Source of the DNA: Cupriavidus pauculus
GTDB lineage: Bacteria > Pseudomonadota > Gammaproteobacteria > Burkholderiales > Burkholderiaceae
Reading direction: 5' to 3'
Length of the DNA stretch: 64,000 bases
NCBI RefSeq assembly: GCF_003854935.1
Contig: NZ_CP033969.1
Coordinates: 2,046,001-2,110,000 of the forward strand
Part shown: positions 57,578 through 64,000 of the stretch, piece after piece
Position numbering within the stretch: position 1 is the stretch's first letter
Layout: each line of letters begins with the position of its first letter
Notes under the pieces: generated by a model
The model's input: only the letters and a program-made list of their open reading frames with translations
What the model was told of the DNA's origin: nothing
The model's database searches: none
Translations under genes and position numbers: made by a program

Positions 57578-59134
57578 CTATTTCTGTTCGACCCACACGC
57601 CGTCGGGCGTATGGACCACGTAGCCGTCGGTGCGCTTCATCGTGATCGTCCCCTCGTTCTCGCCCACCATCTGCGTCTGCGGCAGGTCTTCGGCATAGTG
57701 CACCAGCGCCGGCGCGCCCTGGCGGAACGGGCTGTCGGCGATCAGGTTGAACACCAGCTGCGACAGGCCCAGGAAGCTCATCGGCGCGTCGATGACCACC
57801 GGCTGGGGCGCCTCGGCGGCGGGCAGGCCCACCAGCTTGACCCCCACCGGCACGTGGATGATGTTCGGCGTCGGAATCTCGCGCAGGCCCGAGATCTGGT
57901 TCTTGTCGCCACGCAGCGCCGCGCCGTGCTCGGGCACGAACACCACCACGGCCTTGCGGCCGGACTTGGCGATGGTGTCCACGATCCGGTCCACGTCGTC
58001 CAGCAGCGCCTTGAGCCGCAGCGGGTACGACTCCAGGCTCGTCAGCCGCTTGCCCGGCAGCCGGTTGCCGTCGTGCAGCGTCACCGTGTTGTAGTACAGC
58101 GCCACGGGCCGGGCGTCCTGCGCCAGCCGCTTGCGGTACCAGTTGTCGAACGTGGCGAAGTCGCCCAGCACCGGGGAATCGTCGAATGCGCGCATGGCCA
58201 CCGGCACGCCGTCGGTGGAAGCCGGCTGGATGCCGGGCACGCCGATTTCCTTGTCCACGAAGCCGCGGAAGTTGTCGAAGCGGCCGTCGTGGTTCATCAG
58301 CACCTGCGGCGTGAAGCCGGCCTGGGCCAGGTCCGCGAAGACGTGGCATTCGGCCGGCGCCGGGTCGTACAGGTTCTTGTGCGGCTCCTGCCCGCAGGCG
58401 CCGCGCAGCACGCGGATCGCGGCCGGGCCGCTGTAGCTGGCCGCCGAACTGAAGTTCTTGAACAGGTAGTCGAAGCGCGACAGCAGCGGGTGGTTCAGGC
58501 TCTTGGCGGCGTCCAGGTCGTCCCACGACAGCGAGCAGATGTGCAGGAAGATCACGTCGAACTGGGCGTCGGGGGTTGCCGTCAGCGGCGCCACGGTGGC
58601 ACTGCGCTGCGCCTCCTGCTGGCGGAACGCGGTCAGGATGGCGTCGTAGTTGCCGGTTGCGTTGATGTCGGCGCGCGGGCTGTCGGCGGCGCGCGCCACG
58701 GCCGTGGTCCGGCCCGGCAGCGCCACGCCCGGGCCGTACCAGAACGGCATCGCGATCAGCGCCACCAGCACGAACGTGGTGGTCCGCACCCAGCGGTTGA
58801 CCAGCAGGAACACCACCAGCACCAGCAGCACCGCCACCACGAGCTGGATCGACACCAGCCGCTGCAGCAGCTCCAGCAGGTAAGCCGGCGTGAACGCGCG
58901 GATGTTCGAGAACTGCGAGATCACGCGCTCGAACGGCGGCAGCGTCGATTCCCGCCAGGCCAGCGCCGCGCCCACGCCAATTGCCAGCACCTGCCGGATC
59001 ACCCGCAGCGGGCGCGACTCCATCGGCACCACCAGCAGCAGCGCGAACACCAGGTTCAGCAGCCAGATCGGCTTCATCTGCCCGGTGTGGAACAGGTAGA
59101 GCTTGGCCAGGAAATAGAGGTTCCAGAGTCCCAT
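57578..59134 (-). CDS. bcsG: BcsG, cellulose phosphoethanolamine transferase
   Basis: A 518-residue inner-membrane protein. About four to five N-terminal helices (residues 1-145) precede an alkaline-phosphatase-like periplasmic domain. DVIFLHICSLSWDDLD holds the metal-site Cys, SAASYSGPAAIRVLRGACGQ the nucleophilic Ser of the E. coli enzyme, and VFVPEHGAALRGDKN the metal-binding Glu-His. It should transfer phosphoethanolamine from PE to cellulose. It lies 21 bases after bcsA. Confidence 0.93.
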   Translation of the reverse strand: MGLWNLYFLAKLYLFHTGQMKPIWLLNLVFALLLVVPMESRPLRVIRQVLAIGVGAALAWRESTLPPFERVISQFSNIRAFTPAYLLELLQRLVSIQLVVAVLLVLVVFLLVNRWVRTTTFVLVALIAMPFWYGPGVALPGRTTAVARAADSPRADINATGNYDAILTAFRQQEAQRSATVAPLTATPDAQFDVIFLHICSLSWDDLDAAKSLNHPLLSRFDYLFKNFSSAASYSGPAAIRVLRGACGQEPHKNLYDPAPAECHVFADLAQAGFTPQVLMNHDGRFDNFRGFVDKEIGVPGIQPASTDGVPVAMRAFDDSPVLGDFATFDNWYRKRLAQDARPVALYYNTVTLHDGNRLPGKRLTSLESYPLRLKALLDDVDRIVDTIAKSGRKAVVVFVPEHGAALRGDKNQISGLREIPTPNIIHVPVGVKLVGLPAAEAPQPVVIDAPMSFLGLSQLVFNLIADSPFRQGAPALVHYAEDLPQTQMVGENEGTITMKRTDGYVVHTPDGVWVEQK

Positions 59135-59155
59135 GTCGTCTCGTCCGGCTGGCGG

Positions 59156-61741
59156 TCAGGGCGCGCGCGAGCGGCGCCGCGCGAGCACCACGTCCACCGC
59201 GTCCACCAGGGCGTCGTAGAGCCGCAGCAGCCCCTGGTAGCCCATCTCCATGACTTCCTTGAGGCTGCGCAGCGGCGCGTCCACGCGCTCGTCGTCGAGC
59301 CAGTCGATCCACGCGTCGGCGCGCCCGAACGTGCACTGGATCAACTGCGTCTCGCGTTCCATCGTCAGGTCTTCCATGCGCACCCCCAGGTGCCGGTTCA
59401 CGTTGCGCGTGACCACGGCCGGGAAGTGGTAGGTACGCGGCCCGCGCGACAGGCACACGCCCACCCGCGCGCCTTCCTGCAGCGGCACGTCGATGGGCAG
59501 CACCACGCCGAGCCCGCCCATCGAGTAGTTCTCGGTCTTGCAGGCCACCGTGCGGCCGTCCGGCAGCAGCAGCGTGGCCGGCACGCGCATCGGAATGCGG
59601 TGCGACACGCGCACCTGCCGCGCCTCGCGCGCCACGCCCACCGCCGCGCCCAGCATCATCAGGTTGAACAGCGCCCACGCCATGTTCATCAGCACGGTGG
59701 CCGGCTCCTCGGTGCCCCAGAACAGCAGCCGGGCAATGCCGGCCCCGAGCCCGATCACGTTCAGCCCCAGCAGCACCAGGTACGGCTTGGAGATGGTCCA
59801 GTCCAGGTAGTCCTCGGCAATCTGCCCGCCCTTGGCCGTCACGTTGAACTTGCCCGCGCGCGGGTTGATGAACGCCACCGTGGTCGGCAGCACGATGTAC
59901 CACGCCAGCACGGACTCGTAGACCTCGGCCCAGAACGAATGGCGGAACCGCCCCTGCAGCCGCGAGTTGGTGATGTTGGCGATCAGCAGGTACGGCACCA
60001 CGTACGCGGTAATCAGCAGCGCCGACGTGTTGATCACGTGCAGCCCGAAGTACAGGTACGCGATCGGCATCGTCAGGAAGATCAGCCGCGGGATGCCGTA
60101 GAAGAAATGCAGCATCGCGTTGCTGTAGCACAGCCGCTGGAAGAATTTGAGCCCCCGGCCCAGCATCGGGTTGTCCAGCCGGAAGATCTGCGCCATGCCG
60201 CGCGCCCAGCGGATGCGCTGGCCGATATGGCCAGACAGGCTCTCGGTGGCCAGCCCGGCCGCCTGCACCGTGCGCAGGTAGGCGCTGTTGTAGCCCCGGC
60301 GGTGCAGTTTCAGCGCGGTGTGGGCGTCCTCTGTGACGGTCTCCACGGCGATGCCGCCAATCTCCAGCAGCGGGCCGCGCTTGATTACCGCGCACGACCC
60401 GCAGAAGAACGTGGCGTTCCAGAAGTCGTTGCCGTCCTGGATCAGCCCGTAGAACAGGCTGCCCTCATTGGGCACGCGGCGGAACGTGTCGAAGTTGCGC
60501 TCGAACGGGTCGGGCGAGAAGAAGTGGTGCGGCGTCTGCACCAGCGCGCAGTCCGGATCGGCCAGGAACTCGCCCATCGTCATCTGCAGGAACGAGCGCG
60601 TGGGGATGTGGTCGCAGTCGAAGATGGCGATGAACTCGCCGTCGGTCTTGGGCAGCGCGGCGTTGATGTTGCCGGCCTTGGCGTGGCGGTTGTCGGTGCG
60701 GGTCAGGTAGCCCACGCCGGCGGACTCGGCAAACGCCTGGATGTGCGGCCGGCGGCCATCGTCCAGGATGTAGACGCGCAGCTTGTCGGCCGGCCAGTCC
60801 ATGCTGCGCGCGGCGAACACGGTGGGCTGGATCACGTTCAGCGACTCGTTGTACGTCGGGATGAAGACGTCGACGGTTGGCCAGCGCTCGGGGTCGGCCG
60901 GCAGCGGCTTGGGCCGCCGGTGCAGCGGCCACGCGGTCTGCAGGTAGCCCAGCGCCAGCACCAGCCACGTGTAGACCTCGGCCGCGTAGAGCACGTAGCC
61001 CACGGCCGCCTCGATGGCGCTGGCGAACTGCAGCGTCTGCGTTGACCGCCACCAGATGTAGCGGCCGGCCATCAGCGTCGAGATGGCGATCATCGTGATC
61101 GTCGCCAGCCGGCCCGGCACGCGGCGCACCACGCTCAGCACGATCCACACCACGGCGAACAGCAGCAACTGGCCCGCCAGCGGCAGCGGCGTGGTGCTGA
61201 CGGCCAGCGCGGCGATGGCGGCCAGCACCAGCGACACCGGCAGCACGAACGGAATGCGGCCCACGCGCGCGGACACGGCCTCGGTGACGTAGGCCACGCG
61301 GTTCCAGTCCGGCCGGGGCAGCCGTTGCAGGACCTTGTGGCGCAGCCGGGAAGACGCGTGCCAGACCGGCTCCAGCACGCGGTCGAGCCAGCGGCGCAGC
61401 CAGCGCTTGCGCGCGGGTTCCGCGCCGCCGCGCTGCTTGCGTGGGTCGGCGGCCAGCCGCACGCGCGGACGGGGCGGGCGGATGATCAGCCGCCACAGCC
61501 ATGCGGCCGGCGTCCGCCGCTTGCCCAGGCCCAGCCGTGCCACCGCACGGCGGTAGATCAGCGCGGCCCATTCGGCCGGGATGTCGGGCTTGCCGGGCCG
61601 GGGCGGGCGGAAGAACAGCCGCAGCAGCCAGTCCCACGCACGCGGCACGGCGCCGCCGCTGGCGCCCACGCCCAGCTCGCGCGCCACGCGGTCGCTGGCC
61701 CACGCCATCCACAGCCGCAGCCGTCCGGTGCCGTGGTTCAT
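59156..61741 (-). CDS. bcsA: Cellulose synthase catalytic subunit BcsA
   Basis: An 861-residue processive GT2 enzyme of the inner membrane. A basic N-terminal extension of about 150 residues precedes the transmembrane region; the glycosyltransferase core has DDG at 327-329, DCD at 375-377, TED at 470-472 and QRIRW near 508. Further helices follow, then a C-terminal PilZ domain with SHRIPMRVPATLL and ENYSMGGLGV for c-di-GMP. It polymerises UDP-glucose when c-di-GMP is bound. Its start overlaps the bcsQ stop (ATGA). No bcsB follows; bcsG does. Confidence 0.95.
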   Translation of the reverse strand: MNHGTGRLRLWMAWASDRVARELGVGASGGAVPRAWDWLLRLFFRPPRPGKPDIPAEWAALIYRRAVARLGLGKRRTPAAWLWRLIIRPPRPRVRLAADPRKQRGGAEPARKRWLRRWLDRVLEPVWHASSRLRHKVLQRLPRPDWNRVAYVTEAVSARVGRIPFVLPVSLVLAAIAALAVSTTPLPLAGQLLLFAVVWIVLSVVRRVPGRLATITMIAISTLMAGRYIWWRSTQTLQFASAIEAAVGYVLYAAEVYTWLVLALGYLQTAWPLHRRPKPLPADPERWPTVDVFIPTYNESLNVIQPTVFAARSMDWPADKLRVYILDDGRRPHIQAFAESAGVGYLTRTDNRHAKAGNINAALPKTDGEFIAIFDCDHIPTRSFLQMTMGEFLADPDCALVQTPHHFFSPDPFERNFDTFRRVPNEGSLFYGLIQDGNDFWNATFFCGSCAVIKRGPLLEIGGIAVETVTEDAHTALKLHRRGYNSAYLRTVQAAGLATESLSGHIGQRIRWARGMAQIFRLDNPMLGRGLKFFQRLCYSNAMLHFFYGIPRLIFLTMPIAYLYFGLHVINTSALLITAYVVPYLLIANITNSRLQGRFRHSFWAEVYESVLAWYIVLPTTVAFINPRAGKFNVTAKGGQIAEDYLDWTISKPYLVLLGLNVIGLGAGIARLLFWGTEEPATVLMNMAWALFNLMMLGAAVGVAREARQVRVSHRIPMRVPATLLLPDGRTVACKTENYSMGGLGVVLPIDVPLQEGARVGVCLSRGPRTYHFPAVVTRNVNRHLGVRMEDLTMERETQLIQCTFGRADAWIDWLDDERVDAPLRSLKEVMEMGYQGLLRLYDALVDAVDVVLARRRSRAP

Positions 61742-62514
61742 GGTGTGCCTCCGCCCTGGGCGCGCGTCTCGATCCATGCCGACAGCCACGACGCCAGCCC
61801 GTTCAGGTCGTGCGCGGCCTGCGAGTGCGGCGTGCTGCGGCTGAAGCACTCGCTGCGCGCCAGTGCCTCGGGCACGCTGCTGTCCTCGTGCACGTGATAC
61901 GGCAGCATGGCCGTCCCCAGCATCGCCTGGAGCATCGCCACGATGTCGACGTGCAGCGGCCGCGCCGGATGCAGCCGCGTGGCCACGTAGCGCACGGTCT
62001 TGCCGCGCGTGGCCAGATCGTCGGCCAGCCGCTTCAGCGTCAGGCACGTCTCGGGCTGCGCCGGCACCAGCACCAGCACCAGGTCGGCCGCGTCGATGGC
62101 CTGGCTGGCGTAACCGGACGGCCACGGCGCCGTGTCGATCAGCACCGCGCCGGTGGCCGGCAGGTCCACCTGGCCGATCCGCCGCGCCAGCCAGTTCGCC
62201 GGCAGCCGCTCGATGGCGCCCGATTCCGCGCTGTCACCCCATGGCACGAACAGTACGCCGTCGTCGCTGCGCAGGCCCGCGCCGGCCCAGGCCGTGGCCG
62301 AGCCATCGTGCAGCGACCCGCCCAGCCCGTCGGCCGGAATGTCGCGCAGGCCGAAGTGAAAGCCGAGCACGTTGCGCGGATCGCATTCCACGGCCAGCAC
62401 GTCGTGCTTGCGCCAGGCCAGCAGCGACGCCAGTTCGGCGGTCAGCGTGCTGCGGCCCGCGCCGCCCGTGGTCGATACCAGGGCGATGGTGGCGGCTGGC
62501 GTGCCCGTGCTCAT
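61738..62514 (-). CDS. bcsQ: BcsQ, ParA/MinD-like cellulose localisation ATPase
   Basis: A 258-residue protein of the SIMIBI class. The nucleotide loop is STTGGAGRSTLTAELASLLA near residue 14, lacking the deviant-Walker Lys (KGGxGKS-T) and having Arg at the usual Lys, so ATP hydrolysis may be weak, as suspected for BcsQ. VLIDTAPWPSGYASQAID near residue 123 is the Walker B region. In E. coli BcsQ helps place the synthase at the pole. Four-base overlaps join it to bcsF and bcsA. Confidence 0.88.
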   Translation of the reverse strand: MSTGTPAATIALVSTTGGAGRSTLTAELASLLAWRKHDVLAVECDPRNVLGFHFGLRDIPADGLGGSLHDGSATAWAGAGLRSDDGVLFVPWGDSAESGAIERLPANWLARRIGQVDLPATGAVLIDTAPWPSGYASQAIDAADLVLVLVPAQPETCLTLKRLADDLATRGKTVRYVATRLHPARPLHVDIVAMLQAMLGTAMLPYHVHEDSSVPEALARSECFSRSTPHSQAAHDLNGLASWLSAWIETRAQGGGTP

Positions 62515-62711
62515 CGCCGGCCCCCCGTGCCGCCCTGGCGCTTGCCGCGTATCACCAGCGCGTCAAGCTGCGGCGGCAGCCGCACGGCCCGGCGCGGGCG
62601 CGGCGCGCTCCAGCGCGGCAGCCAGCGCAGCAGGTCGAAGCGCCACGCCAGCCAGGCCAGCGGCGCGGCCAGGATCAGGCCCCAGATGAAATAGCCGAGA
62701 AAGATCGCCAT
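62511..62711 (-). CDS. bcsF: BcsF-like small membrane protein
   Basis: A 66-residue protein with one transmembrane helix (AIFLGYFIWGLILAAPLAWL) and a basic cytosolic tail. Length, topology and position beside bcsE match BcsF, which recruits BcsE to the synthase in E. coli. Sequence identity with the enteric protein is low, so the call rests on context. It starts two bases after the bcsE stop. Confidence 0.75.
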   Translation of the reverse strand: MAIFLGYFIWGLILAAPLAWLAWRFDLLRWLPRWSAPRPRRAVRLPPQLDALVIRGKRQGGTGGRR

Positions 62712-62713
62712 GG

Positions 62714-64000
62714 TCAGTCCTGACGTTTGAGGGGCACCGGATGCGGCGCCGGCAGGGTGCGCGGCGCGGCGCCGGGGCCGGGGCGGCGGGGCGGCACCAG
62801 CGGCAGCGACACGGCGGCCGGCTCGGGTTCGGGTTCGGATTCGGGCGCCACTTCAGGCATGGGCGGCATGGGCGGCAGGTCGGCGGCAGCGGCGTCGGCG
62901 GTGGCCGGAGAGGTTGGACCCGCCGGGTGCGCCGGCAGCCAGTTGCCGTAGTCGGGCGGCGGATACGCGGCGATCTCCGCTTCCAGCCGCGCCAGTTCGG
63001 CCGTGATCGATTCGTTGTCGCCGCTGCGCAGGTCGCCCTGGAACAGGTCGGCCATGGGCCGCTGGAACACGCGCTGGCAGACCGCATCCACGTCGTCCAG
63101 CCGGCAGGCGAAGAAGAACGCATAGAGGCTGTCGCTGCCGGCGGTGCACAGGTCCCCCGCGCGGCTCATGCGGCAGGCGCGCAGCGCGTCGACGTGGGCC
63201 ACCTCGGGCAGCAGCGGCAGTTGCAGCAGCACGTGCGGCAGGCGGATCATGCGGCTGCGCTCCACCGCGTCGCGCACCAGCGCCACGAACGTGGGCGCCG
63301 CCACGTAGCCGCTGGCCGTGGTGGTCAGCACCGCCGACAGCGCGTTGTGGTAGTCGGCCAGGATCGGCCGCGAGAACACCTGGCCCTGCAGCCCGTCGAT
63401 CATCGCCTGCATCCGCGCGAATGGCGTGCGCTGCGCGATCACGGCGTTGGCGCCCAGGTTCAGCATCAGCAGCTCATAGTGCTGGCGCATGGCCTCGCGG
63501 TCCTCGCGGATCACGATCTTCAGCGCGCGGCCCGCGCTGCGGCGCAGCCGGTGCACCTGCCCAGCCAGCATCTCCAGGTCGCGCGTGCCGGCGTAGTGCA
63601 GGATCACGGTGGCCGCCACCGCCTTGCTGGCCGTGGCCACGGCGGCCTCGTTGCTGTCCACCACGCGCCACGCTTCGGGGATGAAGCGCTCGCGCAGCAC
63701 CGCGTCGCGGCTGGCAATCACGCGCTGCTCGTCGGGCGCCAGCATGCCGGCCTGCTCGATCGTGTCGCTGTACGTGTCGGCCGCCACCATCAGCCGGTGC
63801 TCGCCCGGCGCAAAGCGCAGCCGCACGATCTCGCCGGCCACCACGGCCTGGTTGTCGCGCCAGAACGCCACCTCCCACGTGTACTGGCCCTGTTGCTGCG
63901 ATAGCTGCACGGCGCCCGCAAAGCGGCCGTGAAAGCCGTGCAGGTCCGGCCCCGGCTGGCCGTCGGCTGCCTCGGGCGGCGCCATCGCCAGCAGCAGCGC
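62714..64000 (-). CDS. bcsE: BcsE c-di-GMP-binding protein, C-terminal part (gene runs off the right edge)
   Basis: At least 429 residues are present; the start lies beyond the window. The region resembles the BcsE receiver-like and GGDEF-I-site-like (GIL) domains. RACRMSRAGDLCTAGSDSLY carries the RxGD-type c-di-GMP site (RAGD), followed by LYAFFFACRLDDVDAVCQRVF, and a Pro/Glu/Ala-rich tail (about the last 90 residues) ends the protein. BcsE binds c-di-GMP and boosts cellulose output through BcsF and BcsG. It is the first gene of the run within the window. Confidence 0.88.
   Translation of the reverse strand, partial: ALLLAMAPPEAADGQPGPDLHGFHGRFAGAVQLSQQQGQYTWEVAFWRDNQAVVAGEIVRLRFAPGEHRLMVAADTYSDTIEQAGMLAPDEQRVIASRDAVLRERFIPEAWRVVDSNEAAVATASKAVAATVILHYAGTRDLEMLAGQVHRLRRSAGRALKIVIREDREAMRQHYELLMLNLGANAVIAQRTPFARMQAMIDGLQGQVFSRPILADYHNALSAVLTTTASGYVAAPTFVALVRDAVERSRMIRLPHVLLQLPLLPEVAHVDALRACRMSRAGDLCTAGSDSLYAFFFACRLDDVDAVCQRVFQRPMADLFQGDLRSGDNESITAELARLEAEIAAYPPPDYGNWLPAHPAGPTSPATADAAAADLPPMPPMPEVAPESEPEPEPAAVSLPLVPPRRPGPGAAPRTLPAPHPVPLKRQD

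Noticed and set aside
57533-61045. A 1170-codon plus-strand frame opposite bcsG and bcsA
   Set aside because: His/Arg/Gln-rich mirror of the real cellulose genes with no domain.

Overview
This is chromosomal core DNA from a high-GC beta-proteobacterium of the Burkholderiaceae, most likely Cupriavidus or a close Ralstonia relative. That placement is an inference from the gene order (rne | rluC | yceD-rpmF-plsX-fabHDG-acpP-fabF-rpoE-rseA-rseB-mucD | lepA-lepB-DUF4845-rnc-era-recO-pdxJ-acpS-nagZ), from the EarP/EF-P Arg32 pair, and from uniformly high GC. No replicon end, prophage or CRISPR array is visible.

Region by region. 1-6 kb: the 5' end of rne, a 1-kb leader, then rluC, a HAD phosphatase, a Rieske protein and sppA, facing rsmI-like and maf genes. 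6-17 kb: a fatty-acid and phospholipid block that runs into the sigma-E envelope-stress operon. 17-27 kb: a block for translation, membrane insertion, RNA processing and recombination, ending in convergent efp/earP, the translation rescue factor and its rhamnosyltransferase. 27-31 kb: uvrC, pgsA and three tRNAs (Gly, Gly, Cys). 31-37 kb: transporters (KefB/YbaL-like, YeiH with its LysR regulator), tRNA-Leu and small exported proteins. 36-39.7 kb: an iron/heme island (HbpS-like protein, hemP, tonB-exbB-exbD and a 21-residue membrane peptide) with two Fur-like boxes. 39.9-50 kb: a double-AAA ATPase, murI, class I fumarase, a YqhA-like protein, acetyl-CoA synthetase and a sodium:solute symporter for acetate or related acids. 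50-54 kb: a lipoprotein zone and a scarred segment beside tRNA-Ser, with an 81-bp repeat, a palindrome, an MFS remnant and a lower-GC exported protein.

54.2-64 kb is the most interesting part. It is a tightly packed, single-direction cellulose locus (reading leftwards bcsE-bcsF-bcsQ-bcsA-bcsG-bcsR) followed by a complete Sia-type switch: a PP2C phosphatase, a SiaB-like kinase, SiaC (DUF1987) and a GGDEF diguanylate cyclase. The cyclase should make the c-di-GMP that the PilZ domain of BcsA and the RxGD site of BcsE bind, so signal production and response appear to be carried in one locus. The phosphatase has a CBS-like cytosolic N-terminus in place of the membrane sensor of Pseudomonas SiaA.

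Functions are read from sequence motifs and remembered family features. No database search was possible.
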